A DNA stretch of 64,000 nt, from the NCBI GenBank assembly GCA_030432635.1, contig JAUIMB010000005.1:62001-126000 (forward strand), given 5' to 3'. Below are positions 51,232 to 59,123 of this stretch, one piece after another. Below the pieces are notes generated by a model. It had not been told where the DNA came from, searched no databases, and saw only the letters and a program-made list of their open reading frames with translations. The first letter of the stretch is position 1; the number at the start of each line of letters is the position of its first letter. The position numbers were made by a program, and so were the translations under genes. Source of the stretch: Bacteroidia bacterium. Its GTDB lineage: Bacteria > Bacteroidota > Bacteroidia > Flavobacteriales > Flavobacteriaceae.

Positions 51232-52382
51232 TATAAGTTGAGTTTAAATAAATCGGAAGCTATGCCATCACTCAAAAATTTGCCTTTTTTAGTAACATAT
51301 AGCTTTTCATCTTTAATATACAATAAATGTTGATTTATAAAAGGTGTAGCTTGTTTTATTAAGTATTTTCTGTATTGCGACCCGAAATCACTGGTCACTT
51401 TATCGAGAGAAACTCCCCAAATCGTTCGAAGTCCAGTCATGACATACTCATTATATTTATCGGTCACAGATAACACTTCTGCTTCCAGAGGTAATTCATT
51501 GGCTTCGATGGCTTTGGTGTATTTTGAATTATTACGCACATTCCAACTGCGTTGATGACCATTAAAGGAATGTGCCGAAGGACCAATCCCTAAATATGGT
51601 TTTCCTTGCCAATAGGCCGAATTATTTCTACTGAAAAACCCTTCCCTTCCAAAATTTGAAAGTTCGTAATGTACAAAATCATTAGCTTCTAAAGTATCCA
51701 CCAAAATTTGAAATTGTGCCTGAGCTTGATCATCATCAAGGTCATCAACGATCCCTTTTTTAATGAAACTTTCGAGTGCTGTTTTTGGTTCAACGGTTAA
51801 GGCATAGCTTGAAATATGAGGAACGTTGTAACTCATCGCAAGGTCAATATTCGCTTTCCAACGTTCGTTTGAAAGTCCAGGAATACCATAAATTAAATCC
51901 ACTGAAATATTATCAAAATATTTAACCGCTTCAGAAAGACAATCCTTTGCCTCTTGCCCATTGTGCGCTCGATTCATCAGTTTTAAGTCTGCTTCAAAAA
52001 ACGACTGTACACCAATAGATAATCGGTTGACACCTATTCCTTTGTAGGCTTTAAAAATGCTGTCTCCCTTTGCTAAAATTTCAGTGGATAAATCATCAGG
52101 ATTGGCTTCCAAGGTGATTTCAGGAAAATCACTCACCTGATAATGCTTATAAACGCTTTCAATCAAGAATTGTAATTCTTCAATATTTAAAACCGAAGGT
52201 GTTCCACCTCCAAAATAAATGGTTTCTACAAAGCTGTGTTTGAACTCATCTTTCCGAAGTTCTAATTCCCTTGCCAATGCTTTTATTAACTCTTCCTTCT
52301 TCTTTAGTGTTGTTGAAAAATGGAAATCACAGTAATGACAGGCCTGTTTACAGAATGGTATATGAATATAAATGCCGCTCAT
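51231..52382 (-). CDS. hemW: HemW-like radical SAM protein (heme chaperone)
   Basis: The 383-residue protein opens with MSGIYIHIPFCKQACHYCDF, giving the CxxxCxxC iron-sulfur motif (Cys11, Cys15, Cys18). IYFGGGTPSVL, TLEANPDDL, GVNRLSIGVQSF and GIGPSAHSF follow. This pattern fits HemW, the heme-binding paralogue of oxygen-independent coproporphyrinogen oxidase, and not HemN, whose N-terminal extension is absent. Its cytoplasmic role is heme delivery to respiratory enzymes. It lies 40 bases after ruvC. Confidence 0.93.
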   Translation of the reverse strand: MSGIYIHIPFCKQACHYCDFHFSTTLKKKEELIKALARELELRKDEFKHSFVETIYFGGGTPSVLNIEELQFLIESVYKHYQVSDFPEITLEANPDDLSTEILAKGDSIFKAYKGIGVNRLSIGVQSFFEADLKLMNRAHNGQEAKDCLSEAVKYFDNISVDLIYGIPGLSNERWKANIDLAMSYNVPHISSYALTVEPKTALESFIKKGIVDDLDDDQAQAQFQILVDTLEANDFVHYELSNFGREGFFSRNNSAYWQGKPYLGIGPSAHSFNGHQRSWNVRNNSKYTKAIEANELPLEAEVLSVTDKYNEYVMTGLRTIWGVSLDKVTSDFGSQYRKYLIKQATPFINQHLLYIKDEKLYVTKKGKFLSDGIASDLFKLNL

Positions 52383-52422
52383 GCTATTCGATAAGACAAC
52401 TAAAAATTACAGTTCCGAACAT

Positions 52423-52977
52423 CTACTTTTTAACCCGATTCTCATTTTGTTTTACAAAACTCGCCCAACCCGAATAACTCTTACCGACTTCAACTCTTCC
52501 CTCATTATAAAAATGACAAACCGCTGCGGCTAGTCCATCTGTAGCATCCAGATTTTTCGGTAACTTCTTTAATTGCAATAAGCTCTGTAGCATTTTGGCG
52601 ACTTGCTCTTTACTGGCATTTCCATTGCCAGTAATGGCCATCTTTATTTTCTTTGGCGAATACTCGGTAATCGGAACTTCCCTTGACAACCCAGCTGCCA
52701 TAGCCACACCTTGAGCACGACCTAACTTGAGCATACTCTGAACATTTTTACCAAAAAATGGAGCCTCAATGGCTATTTCATCTGGATGATATGTATCGAT
52801 TAACTCGATAGTACGTTCGAAGATGAGCTTCAACTTAAGGTAGTGATCTGAATATTTTTTAAGGTCTAGCTCGTTCAATTGTAGGAAGGTCATCGATTTC
52901 CCTTCAACCTTTATCAGTCCAAAACCCATAATGGTCGTTCCTGGATCAATCCCTAATATGATTTTTTCTTGACCCAT
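52423..52977 (-). CDS. ruvC: Holliday-junction resolvase RuvC
   Basis: From the ATG at 52975-52977 the protein has 184 residues. ILGIDPGTTIMGFGLI carries the first catalytic Asp (Asp11), IAIEAPFFGKN the Glu, and NLDATDGLAAAVCHFY the last Asp pair. RuvC cuts Holliday junctions with RuvAB during recombination repair. The stop codon of the upstream outer-membrane protein gene overlaps this ATG (TGATG), so the longer ORF start six codons upstream is not needed and coupled translation is likely. Confidence 0.96.
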   Translation of the reverse strand: MGQEKIILGIDPGTTIMGFGLIKVEGKSMTFLQLNELDLKKYSDHYLKLKLIFERTIELIDTYHPDEIAIEAPFFGKNVQSMLKLGRAQGVAMAAGLSREVPITEYSPKKIKMAITGNGNASKEQVAKMLQSLLQLKKLPKNLDATDGLAAAVCHFYNEGRVEVGKSYSGWASFVKQNENRVKK

Positions 52978-53612
52978 CAATCGCAATATTGACATCCACT
53001 AATGGAGAAAGTGAGTCCGAACGTGATCGTCAACAGATCACCATTGAAGGAGCCATAGCCTTCAGTAATCGGATCAAATTTAGAACCCAAACCCAAAATA
53101 TAAGAGGTATCAACAAATGCCGACATGCGTTGCGTGATGCCATAGTGCACCTCAAATCCAGCCATAAAATTAATTAGCGACACCTTATTTGCTCCATAAT
53201 TTCCAAGCGGTTTAACCGAGGAATATCCTGGTCCAGCATGAGTAACCAGTCCAAGGCGTCTTGGCAGAAACCCTATCGATTCGGTAGGATCGTATACAAA
53301 CTGAAGGTTAAGCCGTGTATAGTTGGTCTTAAATTCGGTTGAATTGCCATCGTTGGAAAACCTATTGAATCCAAAATCAAATTTTGCCCCAAACTGACGC
53401 TTAAACATGTGTTGTATCCCTAAATTCACTGTTGGGAAGTTAACCGACTTCCCTTGAAACCCAGTGACAAAACCAGATTGCGACGGACTATTGATTCCGA
53501 GAGCGATTTGAGCCTTCCATTTATTAGTATCACGCTGAGCACAAACATCGGTAAAACAAAGTAAGGCCATCAGGACAACACTAAATTTTTGGAGTTTATA
53601 ATTTGAGGTCAT
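52977..53612 (-). CDS. Outer-membrane beta-barrel protein (OmpA-like N-terminal barrel type)
   Basis: From the ATG at 53610-53612 the protein has 211 residues with a signal peptide ending DVCAQ. The mature part has alternating strands (KWKAQIALGINSPSQSGFVTG, AKFDFGFNRFS, TRLNLQFVYDP, LLTITFGLTFSI) typical of a small eight-stranded barrel. No peptidoglycan-binding domain follows. The sequence ends with SISGCQYCD, with two Cys at the terminus, which is unusual for a barrel. Its stop overlaps the ruvC start. It is divergent from the UPF0104 gene, with about 25 bases between the two starts. Confidence 0.85.
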   Translation of the reverse strand: MTSNYKLQKFSVVLMALLCFTDVCAQRDTNKWKAQIALGINSPSQSGFVTGFQGKSVNFPTVNLGIQHMFKRQFGAKFDFGFNRFSNDGNSTEFKTNYTRLNLQFVYDPTESIGFLPRRLGLVTHAGPGYSSVKPLGNYGANKVSLINFMAGFEVHYGITQRMSAFVDTSYILGLGSKFDPITEGYGSFNGDLLTITFGLTFSISGCQYCD

Positions 53613-53637
53613 AACAATTAATTGGTTATTTTCGGGC

Positions 53638-54612
53638 ATGCAGTTTGGCAGCCTTCCTTACAAAACTAAACAATTCTTTTTTGTACTTATTAAATTAAGT
53701 ATTGTAGTTGGTGCTTTTTATTTCATCTATCAAAAATTAGTAAAAAATGAAGACTTGGATTTTTATCAATTTTGGTCGTTTCTAAGGGAAAACCACACGT
53801 TTTCTGTCAAAAACATTAGTTTTTTGTGCATTTTGACACTTTTTAATTGGTTTTTTGAAATCCTTAAATGGAGGATTCTGGTTGGTTATGTACAGTCAAT
53901 TTCATTTAAAAATGCCATGGAACAAAGTTTGGGTGCTTTAACCGCTTCGCTTTTTACACCAAACCGCATTGGTGAGTATGGTGCCAAGGCAATTTATTTT
54001 GAAACGGCAAAACGGAAGCGCATCATGCTCTTGAACCTCTTGGGAAACATGATGCAAATGTCAGTCACGCTTCTTTTTGGAATCGTTGGGTTGTTTTTGA
54101 TGCACTCAAAATATGAGCTCAACATTAATTATTACGGTATATCTCGCTTTGTAGTACTGATAGTTGTTATTGGTATTTTTACCCTATTTGGTTTAAGGCA
54201 AAATCAATTTCAAATAAAGGGGTTTTCAATTGAACGCTTGAAGACTTTTTTTAAACAATTGCCAAAAAAGATTCAGTTAAAGGCTTTTGGAATTTCAGTA
54301 CTACGCTATATGATTTTTTCTTTTCAATTTTACACTTTACTTCAAATTTTTGGTATCAATGTCAATTATTATAATGCGATGATTGTAATTACAAGCATGT
54401 ATCTTTTAGCTTCCATCATTCCGTCGATATTTATTTTTGATGTCGTCATTAAAGGCAGTGTTGCTGTGTACTTGTTTTCAGTTGTAGGTGTTAATGAGTT
54501 CAGTATCCTGAGTGTTATCACTATGATGTGGTTGTTAAATTTTGTATTACCAAGTATCTTCGGAAGCTATTATGTGCTTAATTTTAACCTTCCTAAAACT
54601 GAAGCGTCCTAA
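53638..54612 (+). CDS. UPF0104/LPG-synthase-like multispan membrane protein
   Basis: The 324-residue protein has about eight hydrophobic segments and the conserved block SLGALTASLFTPNRIGEYGAKA, typical of the lysylphosphatidylglycerol-synthase transmembrane (UPF0104/YbhN-like) family. Such proteins move or modify lipids or lipid-linked sugars. The stop codon overlaps the ATG of the glycosyltransferase gene by one base (TAATG), so the two products probably work in one pathway at the inner membrane. Confidence 0.9.
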   Translation: MQFGSLPYKTKQFFFVLIKLSIVVGAFYFIYQKLVKNEDLDFYQFWSFLRENHTFSVKNISFLCILTLFNWFFEILKWRILVGYVQSISFKNAMEQSLGALTASLFTPNRIGEYGAKAIYFETAKRKRIMLLNLLGNMMQMSVTLLFGIVGLFLMHSKYELNINYYGISRFVVLIVVIGIFTLFGLRQNQFQIKGFSIERLKTFFKQLPKKIQLKAFGISVLRYMIFSFQFYTLLQIFGINVNYYNAMIVITSMYLLASIIPSIFIFDVVIKGSVAVYLFSVVGVNEFSILSVITMMWLLNFVLPSIFGSYYVLNFNLPKTEAS

Positions 54613-55751
54613 TGGTAATCGTTATTTTTATTGTTGTCCTATCGTACGTTATCCTAATAGGAAGCTTGATTTATGGGTTCGATAAGATCCAAACCATGAT
54701 TCTGAGGGATCTTGAGGCAAAAACCAAATTCTCAATAGTCATTCCATTCCGAAATGAGGCTGAAAACCTGCCAACCCTTTTAACTTCGCTTGCTCAATTG
54801 AATTATCCCGAACATCTTTTCGAAGTGATTTTGGTTAATGATGAGTCTACGGATACTTCTATAGCTCGTCTTAAGAAATTGCTTTCAGGAAAACCTTTAC
54901 GTGGCATTAAAAATCAAGTATCTATTATCAACAATGAACGGTATACAAATTCGGCTAAAAAAGATGCGATTTCCATAGCCATAAAGCAGGCCAAATTTGA
55001 ATGGATTGTAACCACAGATGCCGATTGTAGATTCCCAAAATACTGGCTTGATATTTTTGATAATTACATCCAAGACAATAACCCGAATATGTTGGTCGCA
55101 CCTGTAAAGCTAGATAAGGTAAGCTCCTTTTTTGAGCGTTTTCAAGCTTTGGATTTTTTGAGTCTTCAAGGTGCAACTATTGGTGGCTTTGGTATCAAAA
55201 AACCATTTTTGTGCAATGGTGCCAACCTTGCCTATAAAGCGTCTATTTTTGAGAGTGTTCATGGTTTTGAGGGCAACGCTCATTTGGCAAGTGGTGATGA
55301 TATCTTTCTTTTGGAAAAATTCACCAAACACGATTCATCAAAAGTAAGCTATCTATTACATGAACAAGCGACTGTTAAAACGCTTCCACAACCAAGTTTA
55401 AAATGCCTAAAATCGCAACGGGTTCGTTGGGCTTCAAAAACATCAAGTTATAATAATGTTTTTGGTAAATTAACAGGGGTTATTGTATTGGTCATGAACG
55501 CACTCGTTGTATGTCTTCCATTACTATACATTACGCAAACCATAACCCTTCAAAACCTTATATATATCTTTACCATCAAATTTTTAGTTGACTTCTTGTT
55601 GCTCTATAAATCTGCTCGGTTTTTTGGTCAAGAAGCCATTCTAACTTCTTATATCTTCGGGAGTTTGATTTACCCATTCTTTAACGTATATGTTGCATTT
55701 GTATCCATGTTTAAAGGCTATAAATGGAAAGGAAGACGCTATAACAGATAA
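54612..55751 (+). CDS. Membrane-bound family-2 glycosyltransferase
   Basis: The 379-residue protein has an N-terminal membrane segment (IVIFIVVLSYVILIGSLIYG) and a GT2 catalytic domain: FSIVIPFRNEAENLPTLL, VILVNDESTD, WIVTTDADCRF (DxD-like), LCNGANLAY and SQRVRWASK (QxxRW-type). Two or three C-terminal hydrophobic segments follow. It resembles processive or lipid-linked sugar transferases. It is coupled to the UPF0104 gene upstream. The donor and acceptor cannot be read from the sequence. Confidence 0.93.
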   Translation: MVIVIFIVVLSYVILIGSLIYGFDKIQTMILRDLEAKTKFSIVIPFRNEAENLPTLLTSLAQLNYPEHLFEVILVNDESTDTSIARLKKLLSGKPLRGIKNQVSIINNERYTNSAKKDAISIAIKQAKFEWIVTTDADCRFPKYWLDIFDNYIQDNNPNMLVAPVKLDKVSSFFERFQALDFLSLQGATIGGFGIKKPFLCNGANLAYKASIFESVHGFEGNAHLASGDDIFLLEKFTKHDSSKVSYLLHEQATVKTLPQPSLKCLKSQRVRWASKTSSYNNVFGKLTGVIVLVMNALVVCLPLLYITQTITLQNLIYIFTIKFLVDFLLLYKSARFFGQEAILTSYIFGSLIYPFFNVYVAFVSMFKGYKWKGRRYNR

Positions 55752-55804
55752 ATGTTGTCATTTATTTTTGTTAGTTTTACATATAAACATTATCCCATTC
55801 TCTA

Positions 55805-56683
55805 ATGAAAAAATTAATCTGTTTAATAATTCTTGTATTCAGCTTTACAATTGTTGGAGCACAACAGGAAGACTTCTATATGGTTGATGGTGAACAATAC
55901 ACCTTAAAAAAGGAAGTTGAAGGCCAACTTGATTTACTTTGGAATATCATTGATGGTAAGTATCGCTACTTTATAAGAAATGAGAGCGGTAGGGTCTTGG
56001 AACTTACAAACACCAAAAAGGATGGCAAATACCAAGAGGAGTATAAAACCTTACTCAACGAGCTCACTAACGGAAGTATGCCAACTAAACGATTGAATTT
56101 AACATTATTCAGTCTTAAGGAATTTATTGACGGTTATAATGTATCGGTAGACTCAAATTATGAGTCGTCTGCCAAACGCAATAAATTAATGTTTCGTCTT
56201 GGTGTTTTTGGCGGACTCACCAACAGTCCGTTTATCAATAATCCTGACAATCTAACCACACCATATTTTGGTGGAGAGTTTGAAGTTTTAGATGTCGATC
56301 AAATTTCAAGACACGCTGCGTTTTTTCAAATTAAACATGTTTTGGAACAGGACGAATTGCAATATAGCACCACCGAATTAGCGCTTGGTTATCGTTTTCG
56401 AGCAATTAACAAGGCCAAATTCAGTCTTTATGCTAATGTAAAATTTGCGACGTTAAATTTTTCAAACGTTACCATTGAAACAAATGACAATGGGATGATT
56501 TCAAGTAGAACAGTTAGTGAAACCGCTTTTGACGCACCTCTGATTTTTGGTATTGGTGCCGATATTAAAGTTAGTAAAAACAGTTTCATTACCTTAGCCT
56601 ATAATGAATTGTTTGCAATACTTATTGATAACCAAGGTAATTTTCCAATTGATTTTTCTATAGGATACAAGATCAACCTTTAG
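55805..56683 (+). CDS. Secreted/outer-membrane protein of unknown function, barrel-like
   Basis: The 292-residue protein has a signal peptide ending TIVGAQ. A charged helical part (about 20-125: DGEQYTLKKEVEGQLDLLWN, LLNELTNG) is followed by a beta-rich part (RLGVFGGLTNSPFINNP, LALGYRFRA, LYANVKFATLNFS, FPIDFSIGYKINL) that looks like strands of a small outer-membrane barrel. No known domain was recognised. The stop codon overlaps the GTG start of the Bax-inhibitor gene, so they are coupled. Confidence 0.82.
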   Translation: MKKLICLIILVFSFTIVGAQQEDFYMVDGEQYTLKKEVEGQLDLLWNIIDGKYRYFIRNESGRVLELTNTKKDGKYQEEYKTLLNELTNGSMPTKRLNLTLFSLKEFIDGYNVSVDSNYESSAKRNKLMFRLGVFGGLTNSPFINNPDNLTTPYFGGEFEVLDVDQISRHAAFFQIKHVLEQDELQYSTTELALGYRFRAINKAKFSLYANVKFATLNFSNVTIETNDNGMISSRTVSETAFDAPLIFGIGADIKVSKNSFITLAYNELFAILIDNQGNFPIDFSIGYKINL

Positions 56684-57420
56684 TGCGTCTCACAAATTAC
56701 AAAACCAACAATCCTGTCTTTTCTGGATTTTTTTGGGAAGGTCCGAAAGCATCAACGCATAAAATGACCGTTTTTGGGATTTTTCTGAAATCCTTAACCT
56801 GTATTCTGGTCATTGCTGCCATTACAGCTTGTATATGGAAACTTAATGACGAAGGTATGCCAGTGAAATGGTTCACGCTAGGTGGTATGCTAGCCTCACT
56901 GATAATAAGTGTTGTCATTTCCGTTAGGCATCATTGGGCACCATTTTTAGTCCCATTATACACCATTGCCAAAGGTTTATTCCTTGGTGGTTTTTCAGCA
57001 TATGCACATCAACATTTCCCGGAAATGCCTTACCAAGCCATAGGTGTTACCATCGTTACATTTTTTGTGATGCTCTTACTATACCAGACACGAATTATCG
57101 TAGTGACAAAAAAGCTCAAAAGCGTTATTATCACTTCGGCCGTTAGTATTTTTGTCGTTTATATTATTTCGTGGATTCTAGGTTTCTTCGGCATTAAGTC
57201 CTACATCTGGGGAACCTCATGGTTTGCAATAATATTTAATTGTATCGCAGCCATTGTTGCCTCTTTTTCCCTACTGTTAGATTTCGATTATATTGAACGC
57301 TACAAAAATCGAGCACCTAAATGGAAAGAATGGCTGGCAACTTGGGGACTTTTGGCCACACTCATTTGGTTGTATGTGGAAATTTTGCGTTTGATGCAGA
57401 AATTGGCTATTCGATTTTAA
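56683..57420 (+). CDS. Bax inhibitor-1/YccA-family membrane protein
   Basis: The 245-residue protein has seven hydrophobic segments and the opening RLTNYKTNNPVFSGFFWEG, usual for this family in Flavobacteriia. The start codon is GTG, overlapping the previous TAG (TAGTG). An ATG 27 codons downstream would remove the conserved opening, so GTG is preferred. TMBIM-like proteins are pH-sensitive calcium leak channels in the known cases. The gene runs 14 bases into the 3' end of a convergent lipoprotein gene. Confidence 0.9.
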   Translation: MRLTNYKTNNPVFSGFFWEGPKASTHKMTVFGIFLKSLTCILVIAAITACIWKLNDEGMPVKWFTLGGMLASLIISVVISVRHHWAPFLVPLYTIAKGLFLGGFSAYAHQHFPEMPYQAIGVTIVTFFVMLLLYQTRIIVVTKKLKSVIITSAVSIFVVYIISWILGFFGIKSYIWGTSWFAIIFNCIAAIVASFSLLLDFDYIERYKNRAPKWKEWLATWGLLATLIWLYVEILRLMQKLAIRF

Positions 57421-57883
57421 TAATTACAGGCAAACTAAATTGAGTTGTTACTGGCTGACTCCGTTTTATAGCTGGATAAATTTTAGGCAACGAATCCAAA
57501 CTTTGTCGCAGTAATTCATGAAGTTGCGGAATTTGTGTTCGTGTGTACTCACTACTGATGATATTACTAATCTCAAAATTTCCTTTGTGGTCAATGGTAA
57601 TCTTCAGTTGAATGGTGTCATCGATGTCTTCAGTGACAATAATTTGATGTTTTGCTAAATTGGTGTTTAGAATATTCCGCAAGGTACTTTCAAAACATTG
57701 CTTTTTGTTTTCCTTTCCTGAAATACTGTCACATGAATCAAAGGATGGATATTCATCAACATCTTTCCAATTAAAGGTTTGCAGTTCTTCCTCGAGCAAA
57801 TCCTCTGTATAGACTTTCTTCTTGTCGAAATAATCGCATGATGTCAAGATTAAAACTGATAGAAAAAGAAGAATTCGATTCAT
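57407..57883 (-). CDS. Small lipoprotein with TonB-C-terminal-like domain and Cys-x11-Cys head
   Basis: The 158-residue lipoprotein (lipobox LILTSCDYF, Cys16) has a head VDEYPSFDSCDSISG with Cys51 and Cys63, then a TonB-C-like domain (IQLKITIDHKGNFEISNI, then FSLPVIIKIE). The same order, (V/I)DExPxYxxC, 11 residues, Cys, then a TonB-C-like domain, occurs twice in the M56 protein encoded at 59124-61433, so the two are related. A regulatory or envelope role tied to that M56 module is an inference. It lies 103 bases downstream of the TPR gene on the same strand. Confidence 0.82.
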   Translation of the reverse strand: MNRILLFLSVLILTSCDYFDKKKVYTEDLLEEELQTFNWKDVDEYPSFDSCDSISGKENKKQCFESTLRNILNTNLAKHQIIVTEDIDDTIQLKITIDHKGNFEISNIISSEYTRTQIPQLHELLRQSLDSLPKIYPAIKRSQPVTTQFSLPVIIKIE

Positions 57884-57986
57884 TGTATTCTTTAGAAACC
57901 GAAAATTACAATTTTTAAAGAAATAATAACCCTGAGGCTACTGAAATGTTTAAGAGTTGATCTTCAAATCTTGGCTCAAGTTGTGA

Positions 57987-59123
57987 TCAGTTCTTAGCTT
58001 TCAAGAATTTATCCTGTTTCAGCTCCTTAATGCGTTCTTGGGCAAAATGTGCAAATACTGATTCAGAATGCTTCGTCATGAAGTCTTCATAGAGCTTAAT
58101 TTTAGTATCAATGTCTTCATAATACTTATCTTTTGTGGTAATTAAGAAAAATAATGCCGTAATGTTCTCAGGGTTCTCACGCACAGCCTTCTTATAGGCT
58201 TCTATCGCCTCCTTATGTTTATCCTGGCGATTCATCACATAGCCTAATTTTTGGTATTCAAGATCTAGTGGAATGTCTTTTAATTGTATCGACATCCTAT
58301 AATAGCTTTCAGCCTGTTTATAATCCTTTAGGTGTTCGTAGTATTGTCCAATCAAAAACAAGGCATCCGAATTATTCGGATTATATTTTAGAACTAGTTT
58401 TCGGTGTTCAATTGCCAATTCATAATCTGAAAACTCAGCATGCAAGCTGCTCAATTTCTCATGGATAAACTCTGAAGACTCTCCCAAATCCACCAATTTT
58501 TGAAACCAAGTCCTTGCATTTTTATAATCATCCTGATAAAAATAGTTCTGTGCTTTCAAACTCATGAGCTTTAAATTATTGGGATAGCTCTCCAAACCTT
58601 TGTCGATGTATTTATGCGAAAGTACATGTTGACGTTTAATCAAGTGGTATTTTGCAATTTTAAAAATCGCCTTTTGGTGTGTTGCATCGAGATCATAAGC
58701 TACTCGAAACCGATTCATAGCGGTGGAATCCTTCATTTTTTCCAATACCAATCCCATTTCGTAGTGATAATTAGGATTGCGATAGTCGAGATTCATTAAT
58801 TGATTGAAACTGGCTAGAGCAGTATCATACTTCTTGGTTTTGGCCAAAAGCTTTGCATACTCATAAAGTGCCAACGCATCATTGGGATTTGCCTCAACAC
58901 TACGTTTGAAGTAATCTAACGCCAAGTCGAAATTCCCAATCGCATTATAGGCTCTAGCGATTTTGTTATTGACTTCTGAAGGATTAGGACAGCTCTTATA
59001 GGCCTCAATGGCCTTGGAGTAATTTCCATGTCGATACAAGCTATCTGCACGATTTAAAACCGAAGATTGTGCTTCGGTTTTAGACATAACACACACTAGT
59101 ATTAAAACGATAACTAATCGCAT
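57987..59123 (-). CDS. Secreted tetratricopeptide-repeat protein
   Basis: The 378-residue protein has a signal peptide (MRLVIVLILVCVMSKTEAQ) and about nine TPR units, e.g. YNAIGNFDLALDYFKRSVEANP, YEYAKLLAKTKKYDTALASF and YYEHLKDYKQAESYYRMSIQL. TPR arrays bind peptides or scaffold complexes. Its ATG directly follows the stop codon of the M56 gene, so it is co-translated with that regulator and probably acts in the periplasm on or with the same target. Confidence 0.92.
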   Translation of the reverse strand: MRLVIVLILVCVMSKTEAQSSVLNRADSLYRHGNYSKAIEAYKSCPNPSEVNNKIARAYNAIGNFDLALDYFKRSVEANPNDALALYEYAKLLAKTKKYDTALASFNQLMNLDYRNPNYHYEMGLVLEKMKDSTAMNRFRVAYDLDATHQKAIFKIAKYHLIKRQHVLSHKYIDKGLESYPNNLKLMSLKAQNYFYQDDYKNARTWFQKLVDLGESSEFIHEKLSSLHAEFSDYELAIEHRKLVLKYNPNNSDALFLIGQYYEHLKDYKQAESYYRMSIQLKDIPLDLEYQKLGYVMNRQDKHKEAIEAYKKAVRENPENITALFFLITTKDKYYEDIDTKIKLYEDFMTKHSESVFAHFAQERIKELKQDKFLKAKN

